From contig CAUZEA010000114.1 of the NCBI GenBank assembly GCA_963578605.1, positions 1 through 16,233 on the forward strand: 16,233 nt of DNA, in the 5' to 3' direction. The notes beneath the pieces are model-generated. The model worked only from the letters and a program-made list of their open reading frames with translations, did not search any database and had not been told where the DNA came from. Made by a program: the position numbers and the translations under genes. The DNA is from JAKVCB01 sp963578605 (lineage in GTDB: Bacteria; Planctomycetota; Planctomycetia; Pirellulales; Lacipirellulaceae). This document shows, in pieces, positions 1 through 6,055 of the stretch. Positions within the stretch are counted from its first letter, which is position 1. Each line of letters begins with the position of its first letter.

Positions 1-72
1 GAGGACGAGAGGCAACGCGGTGGATACCCTGGATATGAAGGGATGAATTACAGAGACTACGGTGGTGAATAA
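1..72 (+). CDS. C-terminal end of an unidentified gene (partial)
   Basis: The first frame is open from the window edge to a TAA at 70-72 and encodes 23 residues rich in Gly, Tyr and charged residues (ending NYRDYGGE). A Gly/Tyr/Arg-rich hydrophilic tail is plausible for a real protein end, but 23 codons are too few to identify a family and a chance open frame cannot be excluded. The next gene starts 210 bases downstream on the same strand. Confidence 0.4.
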   Translation, partial: EDERQRGGYPGYEGMNYRDYGGE

Positions 73-282
73 CAGCAATTTTAATCTTTCTGGCTGGCAT
101 TTCAAGGAATCAGCAGGTGTTCGGCACAGAATCGACGAGCGAATGAGTTAAGATGGCGTCTGGATGAATCTGGCGGATCACCGCGGCCACTATTTTCACC
201 AATTTTCTCGGTGTGGTAGATACCAATGACCCGACCGCAGGAACAATGACTTCCCATTGTCCAAAACGAAGGAGTCCTCGAA

Positions 283-1860
283 ATGGTTCTGCTGCGAAGT
301 AGACGCCTCGTCTTACTGCTATTGCTTGGCGGGTTGTTCTTCGGCGCGTTGAGCCGAGCCACGATTGCTGCGGGTGAGGTGGCCGCCGAGCAATCGCCGA
401 AATCCCGCTTCTTCTACAACGACGACGGCGACCGGAGCATTTTTCTTTTGAAGGGGCCGTTTCACGAGACCCAGTTGTACAACACAGTCGACGTGTTGGT
501 GGGAACGGCGGTGACCACGTTGGTCTATTGTGTTTCGGACGACACGGCTCGCTATCCGTCGGAAGTTGCCTCGGGATACGAGTGGCGCAGAACGGCGTAT
601 GTTGACATGCCGGGCAATGCGTTTCAGCGTCTCTATCTTGTCACCCAACAGCTTCGCCAGGAGGGGATCGACCCGGTCAAGGTGATCATGGAACGTGCAG
701 TTCGGCAAGGCCTTGAATTTGTGCCTTCGTTAAGAATGAACGACGGTCATTTCGGTCAGAAGGAGCCTGCCACCAAACATCCTCGGACCTCGCGATTTTG
801 GATGGAGAACCGGGAGCTGGCGATCGAGCCGGGCTCGGATCATTTCCCGACCTGCGTGCTGGATTTTACGCACGAAAAGGTGCGAAATTATCGACTCGCT
901 CAGATTCGTGAGATCATCAACCGATATGCCGTCGACGGTTTCGAGATGGACTTCACGCGGCACTACATGTTCTTTCCTTCGGGCAAGCAGCGCCCCGAAC
1001 TGATCACCGAGATGGTCCGCAAGACGCGGGGGTGGCTGGATGAAAAAACCAAGCAAGACGACAAGCGGCGGATGTTGATCGTGCGGGTGGCCCGTTCTTT
1101 AGACTGTTGCCGGGTCCTCGGTTGCGACGTGCCCACGTGGGTCAAGGAGGGCCTGGTTGACTACCTCGTGCCATCCTCCCCGGATCGGTACTTCACCTTC
1201 GATCTTCCGATCGAGGAGTTTATCGAGGTGGCCAAAGGCACCAGGTGCCGCGCGGTGGCCAGCCCTGATTCCTGGAAGGCGACGCCGGACATGTATCGGG
1301 CAGGTATCTGCAACTACTACGCCAAGGGCCAGCAGGACACCTACCTGTTCAACTTCTTCACGCCCCGTGCGGAGCAGCGCCAGTATTTTCCGTTCCGGAA
1401 CGAGGATTACGCCCTGCTTCGAGATCTCAAAGGGCCCGTCACCCTCTGGGGAAGGCCGAAACTTTTTGGCGTCGACCACTTTTTCCGAGGAGGAGGTCGG
1501 ATCGCGTTGGCCAAGCCAGGCAAGAACTACGACGTGGGCATTTACGTCGGCGAGGACCTGGCGGCCTGCCGGGAAGCGATGATCCTCAAGCACGCCCGGT
1601 TGAATCTGAAGATCGAGGGCCGTCAGGACGGCGATCAACTGGAGATCGCCCTGAATGGCCACACGCTGCAACTGGGCGATGCGGAGCTTGAAGCGACCTC
1701 GATCACGTTCGATCTGAAGGAGCCGTTGCCCAGGAAAGGCCACAACACCGTGACGGTCACCGTCAAGAAGCTCGCCGATTCCCGCCGCGAAACCCGACCA
1801 ACCATTACGTGGCTCGAACTGGCGACCGCCTACGACATCACAGGCGTGTTGCCGCCCTAG
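283..1860 (+). CDS. Secreted glycoside-hydrolase-like TIM-barrel protein
   Basis: 525 residues. A Sec signal peptide is clear: basic n-region (RSRR, residues 5-8), Leu-rich core at 9-23, and a likely cleavage site near AA at 29-30, so the protein should be exported. Residues about 110-360 look like a TIM barrel of the glycoside-hydrolase-like (GHL10/DUF4015-type) group: a strand ending in PSLRMND followed by VDGFEMDFTRH at 217-227, where acidic E221 and D223 sit at a strand end as catalytic residues do in such barrels. About 470-520 is a beta-rich C-terminal domain. The start is supported by GAAGGAG at 268-274, eight bases before the ATG. Fold class and secretion are well supported; the substrate is unknown and hydrolase activity is inferred. 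Related proteins are common in planctomycetes, where they are thought to act on complex polysaccharides. No neighbour clarifies its role. Confidence 0.75.
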   Translation: MVLLRSRRLVLLLLLGGLFFGALSRATIAAGEVAAEQSPKSRFFYNDDGDRSIFLLKGPFHETQLYNTVDVLVGTAVTTLVYCVSDDTARYPSEVASGYEWRRTAYVDMPGNAFQRLYLVTQQLRQEGIDPVKVIMERAVRQGLEFVPSLRMNDGHFGQKEPATKHPRTSRFWMENRELAIEPGSDHFPTCVLDFTHEKVRNYRLAQIREIINRYAVDGFEMDFTRHYMFFPSGKQRPELITEMVRKTRGWLDEKTKQDDKRRMLIVRVARSLDCCRVLGCDVPTWVKEGLVDYLVPSSPDRYFTFDLPIEEFIEVAKGTRCRAVASPDSWKATPDMYRAGICNYYAKGQQDTYLFNFFTPRAEQRQYFPFRNEDYALLRDLKGPVTLWGRPKLFGVDHFFRGGGRIALAKPGKNYDVGIYVGEDLAACREAMILKHARLNLKIEGRQDGDQLEIALNGHTLQLGDAELEATSITFDLKEPLPRKGHNTVTVTVKKLADSRRETRPTITWLELATAYDITGVLPP

Positions 1861-2442
1861 TGCGTCAAGGTCGCTTTGCGTTCCGACGGGCATGGGTACT
1901 CGCGCCGGCACGACCCTTGGCCGCTTGGTTGCCCTCCACCGACGATCAAGATCGGCAGTCTCACTGGTTACGTCTTGGCCAAACGGTTGCCGAGCCGACG
2001 TACGTTTCTACCCGAAGGCGTCGGATTGGCATCGTGCCCTCTTGCAGGGAATCACCTTGGCGGATATGGTTTTTGGGGCACGATTCGGTTCTTCCAATGA
2101 CCGGAATTTTGATCTTCCCGGGCGGGGTTGCAAGGAGCCAGAATCGGCTGGCAAAGAGCCAACAAGCCGACTTTGTCTCGCTCCACTGCCCCTTTAACGA
2201 TCACACACGGGTTTGCTTGGAGCGGACCAACTCGCTTGCATGAAACCTGCTGCTTGCTCCCCATAGCATTGCCCGGACGGAAAAGTTGTTCTTGGAGACA
2301 TTGGCCACACGGCTTGTCACAGCATGGTGGGTTTGTCTCGTGGCAAAAGGTCTCGGGGAATGGTCGATGTGGAAGTCTTCGACGGCGCAATCTTTCCAAG
2401 GAAGCAGGAACGGCCCCTGGTAACACAAGAAAACTGACGGCG
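1861..2442. other. 582-base gap without a recognisable gene
   Basis: This stretch lies between the glycoside-hydrolase-like gene and the SDR gene. Short frames exist on both strands, but their translations are Arg/Ser/Cys/Trp-rich with no domain-like pattern. It holds a GGCCAAACGGTTGCCG element at 1978-1993 and a bulged hairpin at 2144-2170, both related to a repeat seen at 3324 and 5077. The promoter for the SDR gene should lie in its right half, but I cannot place -35/-10 boxes with confidence. Confidence 0.5.
2144..2170. repeat. Bulged hairpin in intergenic DNA
   Basis: TCGGCTGGC (2144-2152) can pair with GCC (2158-2160) and AGCCGA (2165-2170), giving nine base pairs with a four-base bulge and a five-base loop. 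No T-run follows, so it is not a standard intrinsic terminator. The sequence just to its left (CAGAATCG, 2139-2146) matches the core of the dispersed repeat at 5077-5092. Confidence 0.35.
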
Positions 2443-3255
2443 ATGAGCAAACGACTTGCTGGAAAAGTGGCTTGGATCAGCGGCGCTACCTCGGGCATCG
2501 GGGCTGCGGCTGCTGAGTTGTTTGCCCAAGAAGGTGCTCGGGTTGCTTTGGTGGGCCGCCGTTTGGAACTGGGACAGCAACTGGCTGATAAGATCAAAGC
2601 GGCTGGTGGAGAAGCCATGGCTATCGGTTGTGACGTCGGCCAGGAGGATCAAGTGCGCGACGCATTGGTTCGCACCGCCCAGGCCTGGGATGGGTTGCAG
2701 ATTATCGTCAACAACGCGGGCATGGTGCACGTTCAGCCGTTACATGAGTATAGCCAAACTGACTGGGATCGCCTGATGGCGGTCAACGTGAAGTCCGTGT
2801 TTTTTTCACTCAAGCATGGACTTTCCTACTTGAGACAGGTTCCGCGGAGCTACATGGTCAATGTAGGTTCCATCAGCAGTTTTGTTGGCCAGGCAGGCAC
2901 GCCAGCTTACACCACATCGAAGCATGCCCTGCTGGGGCTCACCCGTTCGATTGCGCTGGACTATGCGGCGGACGGACTGCGTTGCAACTGTGTATGCCCG
3001 GGCATCACCGATACACCGATGCTGCGTGAACACCTTGATACGACACCGGATCCGGAAGCAACCTTGGCAGACCGTTTACGACGAGTTCCCATGGGTGTCG
3101 CCTTGACGCCGGAGGAAGTTGCCAAATCTCTTTTATATTTTTCCTGCGAGGACTCGGCAGGCATTACCGGTACCTCGCTCACGATTGACGGTGGCTATTT
3201 GACTCCCGCAGAATGGGAACACCCCGGCGAGACGGCATTTATGAAGCGGGGCTGA
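2443..3255 (+). CDS. Short-chain dehydrogenase/reductase (classical SDR)
   Basis: 270 residues, the usual length for a classical SDR: a soluble Rossmann-fold NAD(P)-dependent oxidoreductase, probably acting on an alcohol/ketone pair. Visible motifs are the cofactor glycine motif SGATSGIG (13-20), NNAG (90-93), catalytic S143, Y156 and K160 (YTTSK, with the Ser-Tyr spacing of 13 seen in FabG-type enzymes), the CPG motif followed by TDTPM, and the C-terminal TIDGGY. All catalytic residues are present. The open frame extends 105 codons upstream to 2128, but that extension is Cys/Trp/Arg-rich and not family-like; the ATG at 2443 places the glycine motif at the standard distance. There is no good Shine-Dalgarno, so the start rests on family alignment. 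Substrate cannot be told; 3-oxoacyl-ACP reductase or a sugar/steroid-type dehydrogenase are both possible. It appears to be transcribed alone, followed by a hairpin terminator. Confidence 0.9.
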   Translation: MSKRLAGKVAWISGATSGIGAAAAELFAQEGARVALVGRRLELGQQLADKIKAAGGEAMAIGCDVGQEDQVRDALVRTAQAWDGLQIIVNNAGMVHVQPLHEYSQTDWDRLMAVNVKSVFFSLKHGLSYLRQVPRSYMVNVGSISSFVGQAGTPAYTTSKHALLGLTRSIALDYAADGLRCNCVCPGITDTPMLREHLDTTPDPEATLADRLRRVPMGVALTPEEVAKSLLYFSCEDSAGITGTSLTIDGGYLTPAEWEHPGETAFMKRG

Positions 3256-3306
3256 GCTGGCCGTTACAGCATACGGAAGAGGGGGCAATACCAAGTCACT
3301 GAAGTG

Positions 3307-3354
3307 AAAAAATGCATCCGCTAGGCCAAACGATTCTGCCGGGATGCGATTTTT
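3307..3354. terminator. Probable bidirectional intrinsic terminator
   Basis: GCATCC (3314-3319) pairs with GGATGC (3342-3347), and inside it GGC (3324-3326) pairs with GCC (3338-3340). The right arm is followed by a T-run at 3350-3354 on the plus strand, and the left arm is preceded by six A residues at 3307-3312, which read as a T-run on the minus strand. It sits between two convergent genes, about 52 bases after the SDR stop and about 58 bases after the zinc-ribbon stop, as expected for a two-way terminator. Part of the loop belongs to the dispersed repeat at 3324-3339. Confidence 0.65.
3324..3339 (+). repeat. Left arm of 16-bp perfect inverted repeat
   Basis: GGCCAAACGATTCTGC here is the exact reverse complement of 5077-5092. 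The two arms are 1.77 kb apart end to end and enclose the zinc-ribbon gene, the PEP-CTERM gene and the tRNA-like relic. Flanking bases on both sides of the arms are not clearly conserved. Degenerate relatives occur at 1978-1993 and around 2138-2153. Confidence 0.7.
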
Positions 3355-3412
3355 GGAACCGACTCACCCCGAGGGGTAGCGTGTTGGGTGGTTGGAAATT
3401 TACGGTCCGAGT

Positions 3413-3670
3413 TTACTTTACTGTACAAACTGTGTAGACCTTGCCGGCCCATTCCGTGACTGCGTAGGATTCGAGAAGCCCGCATTGGACGCAACGGTAT
3501 GTTTCGACAACGCGTTTTACTTTGCTCATTACTTTGGCTCTTCCCCAGAAGGAAGGCTCTGGTGGTCCTTCTACCCGAAAATTGGGTTCGCAGTTGCCAA
3601 GGTTTTGGTCAGCGATGAATCCACGTTCCATTTCGCAGGAACATTTGGGGCAGGTAGCAACGTCAGGCAT
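3413..3670 (-). CDS. Small zinc-ribbon protein (DUF6487-like)
   Basis: 85 residues. Two cysteine knuckles, C7-x2-C10 (CPKC) and C60-x2-C63 (CVQC), with FVEG/SFWG-like features between them (VEGPPEPSFWG, 33-43) and YRC..CG.LE.YA at the end, match from memory the DUF6487/PF20097 zinc-ribbon family (CPKCG..M..G...., W.EG.P..SFW, YRC..CG.LE.YA). Function of that family is unknown; a structural zinc site is inferred. The start is well supported: AGGAG (complement of 3677-3681) lies six bases before the ATG. Extra cysteines at 12, 27 and 82 are not part of the ribbon. It lies downstream of the broken PEP-CTERM gene on the same strand, 157 bases apart, inside the inverted-repeat-bounded segment. Confidence 0.75.
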   Translation of the reverse strand: MPDVATCPKCSCEMERGFIADQNLGNCEPNFRVEGPPEPSFWGRAKVMSKVKRVVETYRCVQCGLLESYAVTEWAGKVYTVCTVK

Positions 3671-3827
3671 TGATGACTCCTGGATGGGGATAGAAGGGGT
3701 TCAGTTTGTACCTCAGGAACAATCCATAGCCCCCGACACGCGAAACACGCCCCCTGAGGGTCGTAGAGTCCCCTGGATGTGTCTGGAATAGTGCGCAGAA
3801 AATTTCGGCCTACCCTAAAACCACCCA

Positions 3828-4655
3828 CTACCTGTGCCGCATGCGAAGCGGCACAAAGGCCAGACCCGAGAGGGCCAACAACAGGGCGGTGGGTTCGGGG
3901 ATCGGGACCATTTGGGCCGTCGCCATGCTGAATAGGTCTTGGGGGTTATGTAGCGGTGCAGCATCCGCAAACGTGAGGATGTATCTTGACGGATCAACAA
4001 GGGAGTCAAAGTCCGACCCAAGCGAGAACTCAAACGTTTCCCCGGGTTCAAGGATTACGGGATACGATACGTCGAAGAGTTGGTTACCGCTGGGTTCAAA
4101 TATTCGGTTGAAATCATCAAAGTTTCCGATGTCATTGTTCGCAACTATCTGAATGTTACTATGTGCTATCGCAAATTCGTCATCGTTACCGAAAGTCGCA
4201 AAGACTTCTGAATTTGAGGAGTTAAAACTCAGGTCTGAAGACTTGCCGACTTTCGTAATTCTTCCCGCGGGTTCATTATCAATGGTCCACTCGGAGGTTG
4301 TCTAATTATTACCTCCCCGAATTTCAATGAACACTTCATCGCCGATACCGACGTTACCCATGTCGCCAGTGTTCCATCTCGCCCCATACCCCTGAGCGCT
4401 GAGCCGACTTGCATTCTCAATGGTCTCACCATCTTCTAATCGTCCGTCGCCATCGTCGTCGCGCCGAATTCGTGCTTTCTGAACGGGACTGGCGCTACGG
4501 ATTCTCAAGTCATTCACGATTATGCCTGTGTCGTTTCTGATCTTCTGCCTGATCAATTTGGCATACCCAGAATCAGCATCATTAAACCAACTCATCCCTA
4601 ATACGACTACAAAAGCGATTATAGCCGTAGTGGATCGACGAAAATTTGTGCACAT
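3828..4655 (-). pseudogene. PEP-CTERM sorting-domain protein gene interrupted by in-frame TAG
   Basis: One continuous minus-strand frame of 275 codons before the final TAG at 3828-3830, broken only by a TAG at 4302-4304. Codons 1-117: signal peptide (FRRS then a hydrophobic core to about residue 23), and an EF-hand-like loop DDDGDGRLEDGE at 66-77. The 157 codons after the TAG stay open and end in a textbook PEP-CTERM signal: VPIPEP, a hydrophobic helix, then RMRHR. PEP-CTERM proteins are exported and processed by exosortase, usually in exopolysaccharide-producing bacteria. GGAG (complement of 4663-4666) seven bases before the ATG supports the start. After the TAG there is no in-frame ATG, GTG or TTG until close to the C-terminus, so the second half cannot easily be started independently. 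As written, the product is a 117-residue exported fragment without its anchor. Readings: recent nonsense mutation (CAG to TAG is one step), stop-codon readthrough, or a sequencing error. The frame is otherwise undamaged. GC is about 40%, lower than the neighbours. Confidence 0.75.
4293..4316 (-). repeat. Hairpin enclosing the in-frame TAG
   Basis: In the mRNA sense of the PEP-CTERM gene, GGAGGT (complement of 4311-4316) and ACCTCC (complement of 4293-4298) form a six-base-pair stem around a 12-base loop that contains the TAG at 4302-4304. Up to three further pairs can form across a bulge. GGAGGT also resembles a Shine-Dalgarno sequence. It encodes Gly-Gly, so it may have no regulatory meaning. 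Confidence 0.4.
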
Positions 4656-4989
4656 AATTCATCTCCAAGGTACGGAAACCAATGCTTCATTCACAACCTT
4701 TGCAACGACTGGTTGCTCCGGTACACCTAAACTAGACGCAACATCGCTTGGATCAACGTGTTCATGTGACACCGCCGACTCTCGACGTCCAGTTGCTTCT
4801 ATCTCGCAAATAGAAATTTTGCGGTACGACCCGACATCATCCGATCGAGAATTCGATGGTGCGGTTCTTGATAAGCGATTTCCGGGCCCCGCGATTTAGT
4901 CACTGCCACTATCGGGGGGAGGATTTTATGCAGAAAAATCAGCCCTTGGTCACACGGGCAGGGGGGCTTTGCAAGCTTTGCTCCCTCGC

Positions 4990-5040
4990 TCACGCTCGAA
5001 CCTTTAACCTGCTGATTAAGAGTCAGTTGCTCTCAAGTTG
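4990..5040 (-). pseudogene. Decayed tRNA-Lys(CTT)-like sequence
   Basis: On the minus strand, bases complementary to 5033-4995 read GAGCAACTGACTCTTAATC followed by AGCAGGTTAAAGGTTCGAG. This matches the typical bacterial tRNA-Lys from the 3' half of the D stem through the anticodon arm (CTGA, loop CTCTTAA with anticodon CTT, TCAG), the variable loop and the TTCGA of the T loop. The canonical second half of the T stem is absent (GTGAG stands where CCTTN is expected), the D-arm 5' half (GCTC) is not there, and no acceptor stem or CCA end is visible. It is therefore a relic or fragment, not a working tRNA. A CTCAC/GTGAG pair just outside the core is probably accidental. Confidence 0.5.
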
Positions 5041-5076
5041 TAGTGAGGTGGGTCGAGTTCAAACGGCCTCCCAATC

Positions 5077-5092
5077 GCAGAATCGTTTGGCC
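5077..5092 (-). repeat. Right arm of 16-bp perfect inverted repeat
   Basis: GCAGAATCGTTTGGCC is the exact reverse complement of 3324-3339. Unlike the left arm it is not inside a terminator-like stem. It lies just left of the conserved ffh-yraN cluster, so it marks the right edge of the low-GC accessory segment. Confidence 0.7.
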
Positions 5093-5190
5093 CGGCGTGC
5101 AGGTTTTGGGGCATAAGTTAAACAGGTTCAGTTTCCCGACCCACACCAGGGAATCGAAAGTCAATGGCCGTTCTTCGGGAAGAAAACCGG

Positions 5191-5607
5191 TTAGCGAAAG
5201 AACTGGCTACTCGGCCCCTTCGCCGAGAACGCATCGCGAAAGTGCTCGATGTGGGGGTCGGCCCCGTTGGGCCAGATGATTGCGATCACGTCGAACCGGG
5301 CCTGCTCGTCCAGCAATCCATGGCTCTTGAGAAACGTCAAGGCCGCACGGGTCAGCTGGCATTGTTTGGCGTGGTCGATTGCCTCGGTTGGTCGCCCCTT
5401 CCTGACCGATCGCCGAGTTTTTACTTCCACGAATACGATCGTACGGCCTTCAACGGCGACCAGATCCAGTTCACCAATTCGGGAGCGATCCCGGCGAGAG
5501 ACGATCTTGAATCCGTGCCGTTTGAGATACCTGGCGGCAAGTGCCTCCCCCCGTTCGCCAAGGGTGCGTGATCGGAACAGATAAGTGAGCCAGTTGCGTA
5601 GGCTCAT
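5191..5607 (-). CDS. yraN: YraN family protein (UPF0102)
   Basis: 138 residues, a normal length for the family. YraN proteins have a restriction-endonuclease-like fold; their cellular role is not settled. The family pattern is clear: GERGEALAARYL (17-28), GELDLV (45-50, acidic D48) and FVEVKTR (59-65, E61 and K63), the D/E-x-K type nuclease core. It is the last gene of the minus-strand cluster, 33 bases after rplS, which matches the conserved order in which yraN follows the rplS/rnhB region in many bacteria; rnhB is missing here. The Shine-Dalgarno (GGCGG) is weak, but the start matches the family N-terminus. Confidence 0.93.
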   Translation of the reverse strand: MSLRNWLTYLFRSRTLGERGEALAARYLKRHGFKIVSRRDRSRIGELDLVAVEGRTIVFVEVKTRRSVRKGRPTEAIDHAKQCQLTRAALTFLKSHGLLDEQARFDVIAIIWPNGADPHIEHFRDAFSAKGPSSQFFR

Positions 5608-5640
5608 AGGAACCGCCTGGCAGAGCTCACTTCAATTCAC

Positions 5641-5997
5641 TTATACGTCGCGGCGGCGTTCTTTGAGACGTACTGCTTTGCCGACACGACCACGGAGGAA
5701 ATAAAGCTTGGCACGCCGTACAAGGCCACTCCGCTTGACGTCGACCTTGGCAATGCGGGGCGAATGCAGGGGGAATTTCCGCTCGACACCCTCGTTGGCG
5801 ACAATCCGACGTACGGTAAACATCTCGCGGCTTCCCGAGCCATTTCGAGCAATCACCACTCCGGAAAAGACCTGGATCCGTTCTTTGTCACCTTCGAGAA
5901 TTCTCGTGTGGACATCGACCGTATCACCAACGTCAAACTGAGGAACTTCGTCTTTGAGGCCGGATGTTTCTACAAGCTCCAGGATTTGTTGACTCAT
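5641..5997 (-). CDS. rplS: 50S ribosomal protein L19
   Basis: 118 residues, standard for L19, which lies at the 30S/50S interface. Family signatures are FDVGDTVDV, FTVRRI followed by GVERKFPLHSP, and RRAKLYFLRGRVGKAVRLKE. The open frame runs further upstream to 6234, but that extension overlaps trmD on the same strand and is not L19-like; the ATG at 5997 has AGAGGA seven bases upstream and gives the normal N-terminus (MSQQILELVE). It is separated from trmD by 58 bases and from yraN by 33, so co-transcription is likely. Confidence 0.97.
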   Translation of the reverse strand: MSQQILELVETSGLKDEVPQFDVGDTVDVHTRILEGDKERIQVFSGVVIARNGSGSREMFTVRRIVANEGVERKFPLHSPRIAKVDVKRSGLVRRAKLYFLRGRVGKAVRLKERRRDV

Positions 5998-6003
5998 GGC
6001 TAT

Positions 6004-6010
6004 TTCCTCT
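6004..6010 (-). promoter_or_regulatory. Ribosome binding site fixing the rplS start
   Basis: AGAGGAA on the minus strand lies six to seven bases before the ATG at 5997. It decides between this start and a longer frame opening at 6234 that would overlap trmD. Confidence 0.7.
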
Positions 6011-6055
6011 TCTGGTAAGGTCGCCGACGTGTTGGTTCTACAGCCTGGCACGGCT

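Larger units (their letters stand above)
4656..5190. other. 535-base gap: tRNA relic and repeats, no supported gene
   Basis: This lies between the PEP-CTERM gene start and the yraN stop, both on the minus strand. No frame gives a convincing protein. It holds a tRNA-Lys-like relic (about 4990-5040), the right arm of the 16-bp inverted repeat (5077-5092), an eight-base inverted pair GTGGGTCG/CGACCCAC (5048-5055 and 5137-5144), and a short perfect hairpin TTCTT/AAGAA (5171-5184) directly after the yraN stop that might weakly terminate the ribosomal cluster. The promoter for the PEP-CTERM gene should lie near 4660-4760 but I cannot assign boxes. Confidence 0.5.

Noticed and set aside
1099..1911. 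A 270-codon minus-strand frame antisense to the glycoside-hydrolase-like gene
   Set aside because: The plus-strand gene has a signal peptide, a Shine-Dalgarno sequence and a domain pattern; the antisense frame has none of these.
1892..2197. A 101-codon plus-strand frame in the intergenic gap
   Set aside because: Low-quality composition, no ribosome site and no recognisable motif; it also covers the repeat elements.
2128..2442. N-terminal extension of the SDR frame
   Set aside because: It is rich in Cys, Trp and Arg, unlike SDR N-termini, and the internal ATG places the cofactor motif at the normal position.
3365..3377. ACCCC/GGGGT hairpin as the terminator of the zinc-ribbon gene
   Set aside because: The stem is short and has no T-run on the minus strand; the hairpin at 3307-3354 with T-runs on both strands is a far better candidate.
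4302..4304. Reading the TAG as a pyrrolysine codon
   Set aside because: No pyl genes are visible in the window, and pyrrolysine use is not expected here; mutation, readthrough or base error are simpler.
4928..5116. A 62-codon plus-strand frame with a strong GGAGG five bases before its ATG
   Set aside because: It reads through the antisense of the tRNA-Lys relic (giving the familiar spurious FNLLIKSQLL string) and across the inverted repeat. The translation has no protein-like pattern, so the good ribosome site is probably accidental.
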